Shown here: one piece after another, positions 17,452 through 27,017 of the stretch
Layout of the letters: every line of letters starts with the position of its first letter
How positions within the stretch are numbered: position 1 is the stretch's first letter
Source: CAYOHP01 sp964403795 [NCBI: uncultured bacterium]
GTDB taxonomy: Bacteria; Muiribacteriota; UBA6191; CAZXTJ01
Direction: 5' to 3'
NCBI GenBank assembly: GCA_964403795.1
Contig: CAYOHP010000015.1
Location: 1-64,000 of the forward strand
DNA: 64,000 nucleotides
Notes under the pieces: model-generated
Database searches by the model: none
Seen by the model: only the letters and a program-made list of their open reading frames with translations
Told to the model about the DNA's origin: nothing
Position numbers and translations under genes: made by a program

Positions 17452-18135
17452 TTGACACCCGGCGAGGGTTCCCTGAGGGAGGGCGGCATCGTCCACAACC
17501 TCGAGGGCTTCGCGACCCTCAATCACGGCGACACCGCCTCGGCCCTCGCCCATGCCTCGGTCCCGCTCCAGGGCGCTCTCTACGCGCTCCAGCGGGTGAC
17601 CACCGGGTTCGACGTCTCGGGCAACGGCAATGTCGACTTCTGGATGAAGACCACTCGCGACTTCGCGCTCTGGGGCCAGCTCCCGACGCTCAGCGAAGGC
17701 GGCCACGGCAACGTCCACTACTGGATGGCCCGGGCCGAGTCGGTGGCCTCGATGGTCCAGGGTGCCGGGAACCAGCTCTACGCCCTGGCCAACGGCGCGG
17801 GCGCCGAGACCGCCCCGCTGGCGGCGGTGGTGGCGGGCCTGGGCCACGTGGCCGGGAGCGTCGACTACAGCGGCGAGGGCAACGCCGACTACTGGATGCG
17901 CACCACCCGGAACTTCTGCTTCCTGGGCCGGGCCGTGGGCCGTGGCCTCGACGCAGTGGCGAGCTTCGCGCCTCCCGCGCTCCAGGGGCTGCTCGGCAGC
18001 TATGCCGGTCAGCTCCAGGGCCTCTCCGAGGCGGGCACCGGCAACGTCCACTACTGGATGGCCCGGGCCCAGGACGTGGCCGAGCACGTGCGCAGCGTCG
18101 GCCAGGCGCTGAAGAACCTGGCGCCGCACCTGTAG
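17452..18135 (+). CDS. GNxxYWM repeat protein, unknown
   Basis: A 227-residue protein built from an internal duplication. Two alternating motifs occur in the order A-B-A-B. Motif A is SGxGNxDxWMxTTRxF (SGNGNVDFWMKTTRDF, then SGEGNADYWMRTTRNF). Motif B is LSExGxGNVHYWMARA (GGHGNVHYWMARAES, then AGTGNVHYWMARAQD). Helical linkers join them. No family is recognised. Cytosolic location seems likely, as no signal peptide or membrane helix is seen. The only in-frame start near the front is TTG 17452; an in-frame TAG lies at 17368-17370, and no ribosome site is visible, so the N-terminus may be incomplete or wrongly placed. It lies 192 bases upstream of hsdM on the same strand; a regulatory or defence role is only a guess from position. 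Confidence 0.65.
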   Translation: MTPGEGSLREGGIVHNLEGFATLNHGDTASALAHASVPLQGALYALQRVTTGFDVSGNGNVDFWMKTTRDFALWGQLPTLSEGGHGNVHYWMARAESVASMVQGAGNQLYALANGAGAETAPLAAVVAGLGHVAGSVDYSGEGNADYWMRTTRNFCFLGRAVGRGLDAVASFAPPALQGLLGSYAGQLQGLSEAGTGNVHYWMARAQDVAEHVRSVGQALKNLAPHL

Positions 18136-18327
18136 GAGGCCAGGGCGTTCCGGGGTCGCCTGGTCGTCCGCGCCTCGCTGGCGTCGTGCGGCAGGCGGCC
18201 CCGGCGCGTCCGGGAGTCGGGGAGCGACCTGTTGCGGTGAGGAGGCGGCGGGTTCCTGGGGCGTGCCCGGAACGACCGGCTGCCCGGGTCCCGCGCCCGC
18301 GGCTACAGTGCGGGCGCGAGGGAGACC

Positions 18328-19956
18328 ATGGCAGGACGGAAGAAGAAGGACGCCGAGGGCGGGGGCCGCACCGCCAGCCTCGGCTTCGAGGACAAGCTCT
18401 GGGCCGCGGCCGATGCGCTCCGGAACAACATGGACCCCTCCGAGTACAAGCACGTGGTGCTCGGGCTCCTGTTCCTCAAGTACATCGAGGATGCCTTCGA
18501 GGAGCGGCGCGACGAGCTCCGGGCCGGGGTCGCGGATCCGGGGAGCGAGCACTACGTCGAGGAGGAGTCCGAGCGGGAGGAGGAACTCGGGAGTCTGCTC
18601 GAGGACCGGGACGAGTACCTCTCGGAGAACGTCTTCTGGGTCCCCAAGGAGGCCCGCTGGAGCTGGATCCGGGCCCAGGCCCAGCAGCCCACCATCGGCC
18701 GCACCCTGGACGAGGCCATGGACCGGATCGAGGCCGAGAACCGGTCGCTCAAGGGTGTGCTCCCCAAGATCTATGCGCTCCCCAACCTCGACAAGCAGAA
18801 CCTCGGGAAGCTGATCGACATCGTCTCGGGGATCGGGCTCGGCTCGAAGGAGCACCGGGACAAGGACACCCTGGGGCGGGTCTACGAATACTTCCTGTCC
18901 CGCTTCGCCAGCGCCGAGGGCAAGGGCGGGGGCGAATTCTACACCCCGACCAGCGTGGTCCGGCTGCTGGTCGAGATGCTCGAGCCCTACCAGGGGCGGG
19001 TCTACGACCCGTGCTGCGGCTCGGGGGGCATGTTCGTCCAGTCGTGGAAGTTCCTGGAGGCCCACGGAGGCCGGCGCGACCAGGTCACCATCTACGGCCA
19101 GGAGTCGAATTACACGACCTGGCGCATGGCCCGCATGAACCTGGCGATCCGGGGCCTGGAGGCCCACCTCGGCGCCAAGCACGCCGACAGCTTCCACGAG
19201 GACCTGCACCCCGACCTCCGGGCCGACTTCATCCTGGCCAATCCGCCGTTCAACATCTCGGACTGGGGCGGCGAGCGGGTCCAGGACGACGTCCGCTGGA
19301 AGTACGGAGCCCCGCCTCCCGGCAACGCCAACTTCGCCTGGGTGCAGCATTTCGTGCATCACCTCTCGCCCACCGGGACCGCCGGCTTCGTGCTCGCCAA
19401 CGGCTCGATGTCGAGCCAGCAGTCGGGCGAGGGCGAGATCCGCCGGCGGCTGGTGGAGGCCGACCTGGTCGATTGCGTGGTGGCCTGCCCCGGCCAGCTC
19501 TTCTACGCCACCCAGATCCCGGTCTGCCTCTGGTTCCTGAGTCGCGGCAAGGCGGGTCGGGGCGGACGTTCCGGCGGGCACCGGGACCGGCGGGGCCAGA
19601 CGCTCTTCCTCGACGCCCGCAAGCTCGGACGGCTGGAGACCCGGGTCCACCGGGTGCTCGACCCCGCCGACATCGAACGGATCGCCGGCACCTATCACGC
19701 CTGGCGGAACCAGGGCGGCGAGTACCAGGACGTGCCGGGCTTCTGCCGCTCGGCGAGCCGGGAGGAGATCGCGGCCCACGAGTTCGTGCTCACCCCCGGT
19801 CGCTACGTGGGCGCCGAGGAAGTAGCCGACGACGGCGAGCCCTTCGAGGCCAAGATGAGGCGGTTGGCGGGCGAGCTCGAAGCCCAGTTCCGCCAGGGCG
19901 CGGAGCTGGAGAAGGCGATCCGCAAGAACCTGAAGGATCTCGGGTTCGGTGGCTAG
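18328..19956 (+). CDS. hsdM: type I restriction-modification system, methyltransferase subunit
   Basis: A 542-residue HsdM. The N-terminal helical HsdM domain (about 18-150) includes the hallmark [19 protein letters not shown]. The N6-adenine methylase domain (about 170-480) has [17 protein letters not shown], AdoMet motif [11 protein letters not shown] (about 226-235) and catalytic motif IV NPPF (about 305). It methylates adenine within the bipartite target read by HsdS and is the core of the modification complex (two M plus one S) and of the R2M2S nuclease. ATG 18328 follows a GAGGGAG ribosome site. Its last 8 bases overlap the YhcG-like gene. Confidence 0.97.
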   Translation: MAGRKKKDAEGGGRTASLGFEDKLWAAADALRNNMDPSEYKHVVLGLLFLKYIEDAFEERRDELRAGVADPGSEHYVEEESEREEELGSLLEDRDEYLSENVFWVPKEARWSWIRAQAQQPTIGRTLDEAMDRIEAENRSLKGVLPKIYALPNLDKQNLGKLIDIVSGIGLGSKEHRDKDTLGRVYEYFLSRFASAEGKGGGEFYTPTSVVRLLVEMLEPYQGRVYDPCCGSGGMFVQSWKFLEAHGGRRDQVTIYGQESNYTTWRMARMNLAIRGLEAHLGAKHADSFHEDLHPDLRADFILANPPFNISDWGGERVQDDVRWKYGAPPPGNANFAWVQHFVHHLSPTGTAGFVLANGSMSSQQSGEGEIRRRLVEADLVDCVVACPGQLFYATQIPVCLWFLSRGKAGRGGRSGGHRDRRGQTLFLDARKLGRLETRVHRVLDPADIERIAGTYHAWRNQGGEYQDVPGFCRSASREEIAAHEFVLTPGRYVGAEEVADDGEPFEAKMRRLAGELEAQFRQGAELEKAIRKNLKDLGFGG

Positions 19957-21082
19957 GACCAGCGGCAAGGGCACGGGCAGGGGGAAGGCGGCCACGCGCC
20001 GGCCCCGGGGCCGGGCCGGGGAGCCGGCGGGGGTTCCCGCGTCGCAGGCGGGGGCGTCGGCGGTGGGCGAGTACGCCGCGACCCTGGCCGAGATCAAGGC
20101 CCGGATCGGCCAGGAGCGGCTCCGGGTCGTGCTGGCGGCCAACTCGGCCATGGTGCTCCTCTACTGGGATCTGGGGCGGCTGATCCTGGATCGGCAGGAG
20201 CGGGCCGGGTGGGGTGCCAAGGTCATCGACCGGCTGGCCGGGGATCTGCGGGAAGCGTTCCCCGAGATGCGGGGGTTCTCGGCCCGGAACCTGCTCTACA
20301 TGCGGGCCTTCGCGGCGGCGTGGCCGGATCGGGCAATTGTGCAGCAGGTTGCTGCACAGATTCCCTGGACCCAGAACTGCGTCCTCCTCGACCGGGTGCA
20401 TGAGCCCGCGGAGCGTCGATGGTACGCGGAACAGGCCTGCGCGGAAGGATGGTCCCGGAACGTCCTGTCGCTCCAGATCGAGAGCCGTGCCCACGCCCGG
20501 CAGGGACGGGCGGTCACGAACTTCGCGACCACCCTGCCGCCCGAGGATTCGGATCTCGCCCAGCAAGTCTTCAAGGATCCGTACCTCTTCGACTTCCTGG
20601 GGACCGCCGACCTGCGCCGCGAGCGGGAGGTCGAGCAGGCGCTGATCGACCACGTCCGAAAGTTCCTGCTGGAGATGGGGGCTGGGTTCGCCTTCGTCGG
20701 ACGGCAGGTGAAGCTGGAAGTCGGGGGGCAGGACTTCGTCCTCGACCTGCTCTTCTACCACTTGAAGTTGCGCCGGTATGTGGTGATCGAGTTGAAGGCG
20801 GTGCCGTTCGAGCCGGCGTTCGCGGGGACGATGAACCTGTATCTCTCGGCGGCCGACGATCTGCTGCGACATCCCGAGGACCGGCCGACGATCGGGTTGC
20901 TCTTGTGTCGGGCGAAGAACCGGGTGGTGGTCGAGTATGCGCTGCGCGATCTGGCGAAGCCCATCGGCGTGGCGGAGTGGGAGACGCGGATCGTCACCGC
21001 GCTGCCCGCGGAGTTGAGGGGGAGCCTGCCTACCGTCGAGGAAATCGAGGCCGAGCTTGCTCGGGGGGTGGGGGATGGGTGA
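19949..21082 (+). CDS. YhcG/DUF1016 PD-(D/E)xK nuclease-family protein
   Basis: A 377-residue protein of the YhcG family (DUF1016). A basic disordered start (1-40) precedes the N-terminal DUF1016 domain with [16 protein letters not shown] and the [17 protein letters not shown] segment. The C-terminal half is a PD-(D/E)xK fold: [10 protein letters not shown] followed by VVIELK, giving E281 and K283 with an upstream aspartate, then [13 protein letters not shown]. Catalytic residues are present, so a nuclease activity is plausible. YhcG-type genes are often linked to type I loci but have no proven role in them. It starts at GTG 19949 inside the hsdM end and overlaps hsdS by 8 bases, so all are translated as one unit. 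Confidence 0.92.
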   Translation: MARTSGKGTGRGKAATRRPRGRAGEPAGVPASQAGASAVGEYAATLAEIKARIGQERLRVVLAANSAMVLLYWDLGRLILDRQERAGWGAKVIDRLAGDLREAFPEMRGFSARNLLYMRAFAAAWPDRAIVQQVAAQIPWTQNCVLLDRVHEPAERRWYAEQACAEGWSRNVLSLQIESRAHARQGRAVTNFATTLPPEDSDLAQQVFKDPYLFDFLGTADLRREREVEQALIDHVRKFLLEMGAGFAFVGRQVKLEVGGQDFVLDLLFYHLKLRRYVVIELKAVPFEPAFAGTMNLYLSAADDLLRHPEDRPTIGLLLCRAKNRVVVEYALRDLAKPIGVAEWETRIVTALPAELRGSLPTVEEIEAELARGVGDG

Positions 21083-22325
21083 GTGGCGGACAGGTACAGT
21101 CCTTGACCTCCAGCGCGAGGGGATCCTGCTGGTGGAGGATGGAAACCACGGCGAGAGCCGCCCGCGCCCTAACGAGTTCGTCTCATCTGGCGTAGCATTC
21201 ATTCGGGCCGCAGACTTGGAAGACGGTCAAGTCCTCTTCGCCTCAGCGTCGAGGATCACCGACGAAGCGCGGCGGAGGATCACCAAGGGAATCGGCGCAC
21301 CCGGCGACGTGATCCTCTCCCACAAGGGAACTGTTGGAAAGGTGGCCATGGCGCCGTCCGATGCGCCACCGTTCGTGTGCAGTCCTCAGACGACGTTCTG
21401 GAGATCGTTGAACTCGGACGAACTGGATCGTCGGTATCTCTATGCGTTTTTGCGATCACCAATGTTCCACAGACAACTTGGCAGCCGCGCTGGTGAAACA
21501 GACATGGCGCCCTATGTCAGCCTCACATCGCAGCGGGGCATGTTGGTGGCCGTGCCACCGATCGAGGAGCAGAGGAGGATTGCGGGGGTGTTGGGGGCGC
21601 TCGATGACAAGATCGAGGTGAACCGGCGGATGAACCGGACGCTGGAGGAGATGGCTCAGGCCCTCTTCAAGTCCTGGTTCGTGGACTTCGACGGCCACAC
21701 CGACCTCGTCGAGAGCGAGCTCGGCCCCATCCCCCGGGGGTGGAGGATAGCGACGCTGGGCTCGGCTTGCTTGGTCACAATGGGGCAGTCGCCACCTGGA
21801 TCGACCTACAACGAGGTCGGAGATGGAATGCAGTTCTATCAAGGGAGTCGAGACTTTGGCGCCCGATTCCCCATGCCGCGGGTCTACTGCACGTCTCCCA
21901 AACGAGTTGCTGGTGCCGGCGATACTCTACTGTCGGTCAGGGCGCCAGTAGGTGCCATCAACATGGCCTCTAATGATTGCTGCATCGGTCGAGGTCTGGC
22001 TGCCATTCGACATCGGAGTGGGTCCCGCAGCTTCACCTACTACCTTGCTCGGAAGCTCGCACCGATACTCAGCGCGTTCGAGGGCGAAGGAACGGTTTTC
22101 GGCGCACTCAATACGGAGAGCCTGTCTGGGATCTCGGTCATCGATCCACCGGAAGAGATGATTGAGAGCTTCGAACTCAGAGTCGCCTCGATGGATTGCC
22201 TAGTCGAAACAAGTTGCCGCCAGATGGCAGATCTCGCGGCGCTCCGTGACACGCTGCTCCCCAAGCTCCTGTCGGGAGAAATCCGGGTGCCGGAGGCGGA
22301 GAAGGCGGTCGAGGCCGCGACGTGA
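21075..22325 (+). CDS. hsdS: type I restriction-modification system, specificity subunit
   Basis: A 416-residue HsdS that defines the DNA target. It has two target-recognition domains (about 1-150 and 205-365), each followed by a conserved helical spacer (PPIEEQRRIAGVLGALDDKIEVNRRMN, shortened here, at about 165-190; and LRDTLLPKLLSGEI at about 395-408). GPIPRGWRIATLGSA opens the second domain in the usual way. GC content drops visibly inside both recognition domains compared with neighbours, the normal sign of exchange of these modules by recombination. ATG 21075 overlaps the previous stop by eight bases and the next gene by four (22322-22325). The target sequence cannot be read from the protein. 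Confidence 0.95.
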   Translation: MGEWRTGTVLDLQREGILLVEDGNHGESRPRPNEFVSSGVAFIRAADLEDGQVLFASASRITDEARRRITKGIGAPGDVILSHKGTVGKVAMAPSDAPPFVCSPQTTFWRSLNSDELDRRYLYAFLRSPMFHRQLGSRAGETDMAPYVSLTSQRGMLVAVPPIEEQRRIAGVLGALDDKIEVNRRMNRTLEEMAQALFKSWFVDFDGHTDLVESELGPIPRGWRIATLGSACLVTMGQSPPGSTYNEVGDGMQFYQGSRDFGARFPMPRVYCTSPKRVAGAGDTLLSVRAPVGAINMASNDCCIGRGLAAIRHRSGSRSFTYYLARKLAPILSAFEGEGTVFGALNTESLSGISVIDPPEEMIESFELRVASMDCLVETSCRQMADLAALRDTLLPKLLSGEIRVPEAEKAVEAAT

Positions 22326-23890
22326 GGAAGGCGCCGCTCACCCGGGACCATGGCTTGCCCGAGCGGGAGTCGCTGCGGGTCGAGTTCAAGGGCGAGCGCT
22401 CGGAGCGCCTCTCGGACCATGACCTGGCGCTGGCGGCGGTGTGCCTCGCCAACACCGAGGGCGGCACCCTCTATCTGGGCGTCGAGGACGACGGGCGGAT
22501 CACCGGCATGTCCGCTGGCCGTGACGCCGCCGGCGTGACCGCCGCGATCGCCAACAACACCAGTCCTTCGCTCTCGGTCCGGGTGCGGCTCCTGGACCTC
22601 TGCTCGCTGCGGGTGGCCGAGATCGATCGGGAGGCCGATCTCGGTCTGCTCGACCTCTCCGACCTGCCGGTGGCCGGCGCGGGCCCGGACGTGCTCGACC
22701 CGCTCGAACGCCAGCGCCTCCGGCGGGCGATCGAGCGCTATCGGGGGGACCGGAGTCTGCTCGTCCTCGGCGACGACGAGCTGGACGGTGCCCTGGGCCT
22801 GGTCCGGACGGTCGACGGCAAGCGTGTCCCGACCCTTTGCGGGCTGCTCCTGCTCGGGAGGGAGGAGGCCCTCCGGGACCACCTCCCAGGGCATGAGGTC
22901 GCCTTCCAGGTGCTCGCGGGTACCGAGGTGCGGGTCAACGAGTTCTTCCGCCTTCCCCTGGTCCGGCTCTTCGAGCGGGTGACCGAGATGTTCGAGGCCC
23001 GGGTCACGGAGCGGGAGCTCCAGGTCGGGATGTTCCGGGTGCCGGTGCCGACCCTGGACCACCGGGCCTTCCGGGAGGGCCTGGTCAATGCCCTCACCCA
23101 TCGCGACTACTCGCGGCTCGGGGCGGTGCACGTCCAGTGGCGGGACGAATCGCTCACGATCAGCAATCCCGGCGGGTTCGTCGAAGGTGTCCGCAGCGAC
23201 AACCTGCTCACGGTCGACCCGCATCCACGCAACCCGCGCCTGGCTGACGCCTTCAAGAGGATCGGTCTGGCAGAACGGACCGGCAGGGGGGTAGACCTCC
23301 TCTATCACGGCCTGCTGCGGTTCGGCCGTCCGGCACCGGACTACTCGCGGAGCGACGCCCACCACGTGGTGGTCGAGCTCTCCTGTGCCGAGGCGGACCT
23401 GGCCTTCTTCCAGCTCGTGCTCGACGAGGAGAAGCAGCGAGGGCAGAGCCTGCCCCTGGAGTCGCTCCTGGTCCTCTCCCATCTGCGGAGCGTGCGGCGC
23501 GCCGAAATGGGAGAGCTGGCCGGTGTCCTCCAGCGCGAGCCCTCGGCTGCCCGGAAGATCGTGGCGGCGCTGGTCGAAGGCGATCTGGTCTCGGCCCATG
23601 GGATCAAGAAGGGCCGCACCTATACGCTCGCCCCCAAGGTCTATCGACGCTTCGGGCGACGCGCCGACTACGTCCGGCAGGCCGGCTTCGACGCGGTCCA
23701 GCAGGCCCAGATGGTGGTCCGGTACGTGGAGGAACACGGGTCGATCCGGCGGGCCGATGCGATCGAGCTCTGCCGGCTCGGGCAGGATCAGGCCTATCGG
23801 CTCCTCCGACGATTGACGCAGGCAGGTGTCCTGGTCCGTGAAGGAAGCGGCAAGGGCGCACGGTACCTGAGGGGCAGGTCCAAGTTGTGA
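22322..23890 (+). CDS. AlbA_2 (Schlafen-type) putative ATP-binding protein with C-terminal winged helix
   Basis: A 522-residue protein. The N-terminal AlbA_2 domain (about 10-130) shows [13 protein letters not shown] and [20 protein letters not shown], characteristic of the family formerly called divergent AAA-4. The middle part contains [13 protein letters not shown] and the LTISNPGGF segment of the HATPase_c_4-type region (about 250-330), followed by a conserved [11 protein letters not shown]. Two winged-helix-like segments end the protein. Such genes recur in type I loci and defence islands and are thought to act as nucleic-acid-binding regulators or effectors; that is not proven. GTG 22322 overlaps the hsdS stop. 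Its TGA is the first part of a long inverted repeat. Confidence 0.9.
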   Translation: MRKAPLTRDHGLPERESLRVEFKGERSERLSDHDLALAAVCLANTEGGTLYLGVEDDGRITGMSAGRDAAGVTAAIANNTSPSLSVRVRLLDLCSLRVAEIDREADLGLLDLSDLPVAGAGPDVLDPLERQRLRRAIERYRGDRSLLVLGDDELDGALGLVRTVDGKRVPTLCGLLLLGREEALRDHLPGHEVAFQVLAGTEVRVNEFFRLPLVRLFERVTEMFEARVTERELQVGMFRVPVPTLDHRAFREGLVNALTHRDYSRLGAVHVQWRDESLTISNPGGFVEGVRSDNLLTVDPHPRNPRLADAFKRIGLAERTGRGVDLLYHGLLRFGRPAPDYSRSDAHHVVVELSCAEADLAFFQLVLDEEKQRGQSLPLESLLVLSHLRSVRRAEMGELAGVLQREPSAARKIVAALVEGDLVSAHGIKKGRTYTLAPKVYRRFGRRADYVRQAGFDAVQQAQMVVRYVEEHGSIRRADAIELCRLGQDQAYRLLRRLTQAGVLVREGSGKGARYLRGRSKL

Positions 23891-23920
23891 GCGCGCGCAT
23901 AACATTTTTGCGCGCGCTCA
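23888..23920. promoter_or_regulatory. perfect 12-bp inverted repeat before hsdR
   Basis: TGAGCGCGCGCA (23888-23899) and TGCGCGCGCTCA (23909-23920) are exact inverted copies separated by the 9-base AT-rich loop TAACATTTT. The palindrome CATATATATG (23919-23928) and a run of GCGCG follow before the hsdR start. The left arm contains the stop codon of the AlbA_2 gene. The base composition is unlike the flanks. It could be an operator for the AlbA_2 protein or another regulator, or an RNA hairpin that limits read-through into the nuclease gene. Confidence 0.7.
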
Positions 23921-23966
23921 TATATATGCGCGAGTGCGCGAAAGTGGCGGACCAGTGAGCGGGGGG

Positions 23967-26900
23967 ATGACCGAGGCCGAGGTCGAGGAGCTGGCGCTCG
24001 CCTGGTTCCAGGGGCTCGGCTACAAGACCCTGCATGGGGCGGTGATCGCGCCGGACGGGGAGGCCCCGGAGCGCGAGAGCTGGTCCCAGGTCGTGCTCGC
24101 GACCCGGCTCCGGGAGGCGATCGCCCGGGTGAATCTGCGACTCGAGGCCGAGGCGCGCGAGGCCGCCTTCCAACAGGTGATGCGGATGGGGGGACCCTCG
24201 ATCGAGGAGACGAACCTCGCCTGCCACCGGGTGTTGGCGAAGGGCCTCGAAGTGGAGACCCGGGCCGAGGACCGTAGCCGCGGGGCCCATGTCTGGCTGG
24301 TGGACTTCGAGCGGCCGGAGCGGAACGACTGGCTGGTGGTACAGCAGCTCACCGTCAAGGAAGGCCGGGAGACCCGCCGGCCCGACCTGGTCGTCTACCT
24401 GAACGGCCTTCCGGTGGCCGTCTTCGAGCTGAAGAACCCGGCCGACGAGAGCGCCACCCTGGATCGGGCCTGGAACCAGCTCCGGACCTACCGGACCGAC
24501 ATCCCCGGGATCTTCGCCTGGAACCAGGTCCTGGCGATCTCGGACGGGCTCAAGGCCGACTTCGGGAGCCTGACCGCGGGCCGGGAGTGGTTCGGGGCCT
24601 GGCGTTCGGTGGACGGCTCGGGCCTGGCCCCGGCCGCGACCCCCCAGCTCCGGGTGCTGATCGAGGGCCTGTTCGAGCCGGCCCGCTTCGCCGCCTACCT
24701 GCGCCACTTCGTGCTGTGGGAGACCGACAAGGGTTGCGAGAAGAAGCTCGCCGGGTACCACCAGTTCTTCGCGGTGGAGAAGGCGGTGGCCGCCACCGTG
24801 AAGGCCTCCCGGCCGGAGGGGGACCGCCGCATCGGGGTCGTCTGGCACACCCAGGGGTCGGGGAAGTCGATCTCGATGTGCTTCTACGCCGCCCGGGTGA
24901 TCGCCGAGCCGGCCATGGAGAACCCCACCCTGGTGGTCCTCACCGATCGCAACGACCTGGACGAGCAGCTCTTCAAGCAGTTCTGCAAGGCCAGGGAACT
25001 GGTCCCGACACCGGTGCAGGCGGGGAGCCGGGAGGCACTCCGGGAGCTCCTCAAGGTGGCGAGCGGCGGGGTGGTGTTCTCGACCTTGCAGAAGTTCGGG
25101 ACCCCCAAGGGCGAGCGCATGCCGCTCCTGTCGGACCGGCGGAACATCGTGGTGATCGCGGACGAGGCCCACCGCAGCCACTACGAGTTCATCGAGGGCC
25201 TGGCCCGGAACCTCCGGGACGCGCTGCCCAATGCCAGCTTCGTGGGCTTCACCGGGACGCCCATCGAGCTCGACGACAAGTCCACGCCGGCGGTCTTCGG
25301 GGACTACGTGGACACCTACACGATCGCCCAGGCCGTGGCCGACGGGCGGACCGTGCCGATCCATTACGAGGCGCGCCTCGCCAAGATCCGCCTCCCGGAG
25401 GACCGGCTCCCCCGGGTGGACGAGGAGTTCGAGGAGCTGACGGAGGCCGAGGAGGAGGCGTCCCGGGAGAAGCTGAAGGGACGCTGGGCGCGGCTCGAAG
25501 CCCTGGTGGGGACCGAGGAGAGGCTCTCGCTGGTAGCCTCCGACCTGCTCGCCCACTGGGAGGAGCGGAAGCGGATCCTGGCCGGCAAGGCCATGGTCGT
25601 GGTGATGAGCCGGAGGATCGCCGTCGACCTCTACGACCGGATCGTGGCCCTGCGTCCCGACTGGCACTCCGACGACGAGGAGGAGGGTCGGATCAAGATC
25701 GTGATGACGGGCTCGGCCGACGATCCCCAACGGTTCCAGCCCCATATCGCCAACGCCCGGAAGAAGTCGGCGCTGGGCGCGCGCTTCAAGGACCCGGAGG
25801 ACCCGCTCGAACTGGTGATCGTCCGGGACATGTGGCTGACCGGGTTCGACGTGCCCTGCGCCCATACCCTCTACGTCGACAAGCCCATGAAGGGCCACGG
25901 GCTGATGCAGGCCATCGCCCGGGTGAACCGGGTCTTCAAGGACAAGCCCGCCGGGCTGGTGGTCGACTACCTGGGGCTCGCCGAACAGCTCCGGAAGGCC
26001 GTGGGCGTCTACGGACGCGACCCGGGAAATCGGCCCGCGGTGCCGGTGGACGAGGCGTTGGCGCTGCTCCGGAAGGAGCACGGGGTCGCCCGGGACCAGT
26101 TCCATGGCTTCGATTTCTCGGGCTACTTCTCGGGCGACAAGGGACGGCGCCTTGGTGCTCTGGCGGGCGGCGCCGACCATGTGTTGAAGGTTCCCGACGG
26201 GAAGAAGCGCTTCCTCGACGTGGCGGCTCGACTCGGCAAGGCCGCGGCCATGGCGATCCACCTGGAGGAGGCGCGGCCGCTCCGGGACGAGGTGGGCTAT
26301 TTCCAGGCCGTGGAAGCCACCCTGCGGAAGACTACGCCCGGGGGCGGCGCCGGGCGCGGCGACCTGGACCAGGCGATCCGGCAGATCCTGACCGAAGCGG
26401 TGACCACCGACGGCGTGATCGACGTCTTCGGGGCGGCCGGGATCGCCAAGCCGGACCTCTCGATCCTCTCGGACGAGTTCCTCCGGAGCATGAAGGCGAG
26501 CCCCTACAAGAACCTCCAGCTCGAAGTCCTGCGGAAGCTGCTCTCCGACGAGATCAAGGCCCTGGGCCGGAGGAACGTGGTGCAGGCCCGGAAGTTCTCG
26601 GAGATGCTGGAGGCGACCCTGCTCCGCTACCAGAACCGGACCCTGGAAGCCGCCGAAGTCATCCTCGAATTGATCGACATGGCCAAGGCCTACCGGGCCG
26701 CCTCTGCGCGGGGTGCCACCCTCGGTCTCACCGAAGACGAACTCGCCTTCTACGACGCGCTCGCCGACCACGGCGAGGTGCGAAAGGTGATGACCGACGC
26801 GGTCCTCGCCAAGATCGCCCATGACCTGGTGGAGGAGATCCGGCGCTCGGTCAGCATCGACTGGAGCCGCAAGGAGTCGGTGCGCGCCAAGCTGCGGACC

Positions 26901-27017
26901 CGCATCAAGCGCCTCCTCCGGAAGCACGGCTACCCGCCGGACAAGCGGGAGGAGGCGGTGCGGACGGTGCTCGAACAGGCCGAACAGGTGTGCCGGGACT
27001 GGGGTGAGGCTGCCTAA
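23967..27017 (+). CDS. hsdR: type I restriction-modification system, restriction subunit
   Basis: A 1016-residue HsdR, the DNA translocase and nuclease. The N-terminal PD-(D/E)xK domain has [22 protein letters not shown] (listed in part; about residues 137-158), with the DxnExK metal site. Walker A HTQGSGKS is at about 292-299 and the DEAH-type box [10 protein letters not shown] at about 396-405, followed by TGTPIELDD and helicase motifs to about 690, then a helical C-terminus that contacts the methylase. All motifs are intact, so the system should be able to cut. Start ATG 23967 fits the usual HsdR N-terminus ([14 protein letters not shown]); GTG 23955 and GTG 23934 are in-frame alternatives. 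Its stop overlaps that of the convergent BNR gene. Confidence 0.96.
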   Translation: MTEAEVEELALAWFQGLGYKTLHGAVIAPDGEAPERESWSQVVLATRLREAIARVNLRLEAEAREAAFQQVMRMGGPSIEETNLACHRVLAKGLEVETRAEDRSRGAHVWLVDFERPERNDWLVVQQLTVKEGRETRRPDLVVYLNGLPVAVFELKNPADESATLDRAWNQLRTYRTDIPGIFAWNQVLAISDGLKADFGSLTAGREWFGAWRSVDGSGLAPAATPQLRVLIEGLFEPARFAAYLRHFVLWETDKGCEKKLAGYHQFFAVEKAVAATVKASRPEGDRRIGVVWHTQGSGKSISMCFYAARVIAEPAMENPTLVVLTDRNDLDEQLFKQFCKARELVPTPVQAGSREALRELLKVASGGVVFSTLQKFGTPKGERMPLLSDRRNIVVIADEAHRSHYEFIEGLARNLRDALPNASFVGFTGTPIELDDKSTPAVFGDYVDTYTIAQAVADGRTVPIHYEARLAKIRLPEDRLPRVDEEFEELTEAEEEASREKLKGRWARLEALVGTEERLSLVASDLLAHWEERKRILAGKAMVVVMSRRIAVDLYDRIVALRPDWHSDDEEEGRIKIVMTGSADDPQRFQPHIANARKKSALGARFKDPEDPLELVIVRDMWLTGFDVPCAHTLYVDKPMKGHGLMQAIARVNRVFKDKPAGLVVDYLGLAEQLRKAVGVYGRDPGNRPAVPVDEALALLRKEHGVARDQFHGFDFSGYFSGDKGRRLGALAGGADHVLKVPDGKKRFLDVAARLGKAAAMAIHLEEARPLRDEVGYFQAVEATLRKTTPGGGAGRGDLDQAIRQILTEAVTTDGVIDVFGAAGIAKPDLSILSDEFLRSMKASPYKNLQLEVLRKLLSDEIKALGRRNVVQARKFSEMLEATLLRYQNRTLEAAEVILELIDMAKAYRAASARGATLGLTEDELAFYDALADHGEVRKVMTDAVLAKIAHDLVEEIRRSVSIDWSRKESVRAKLRTRIKRLLRKHGYPPDKREEAVRTVLEQAEQVCRDWGEAA

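Noticed and set aside
17452-17457. TTGACA looks like a -35 promoter box
   Set aside because: No -10 element lies at the right distance; the string is probably the start codon region of the repeat protein.
17101-20151. Open frame of about 1000 codons on the minus strand opposite hsdM and the repeat protein
   Set aside because: The plus strand holds hsdM with all methylase motifs and the GNxxYWM protein; the minus reading is an effect of high GC and shows no recognisable domain.
20030-21082. YhcG-like gene as a second specificity subunit
   Set aside because: It has the DUF1016 front and a PD-(D/E)xK end with E281 and K283, and no target-recognition repeats.
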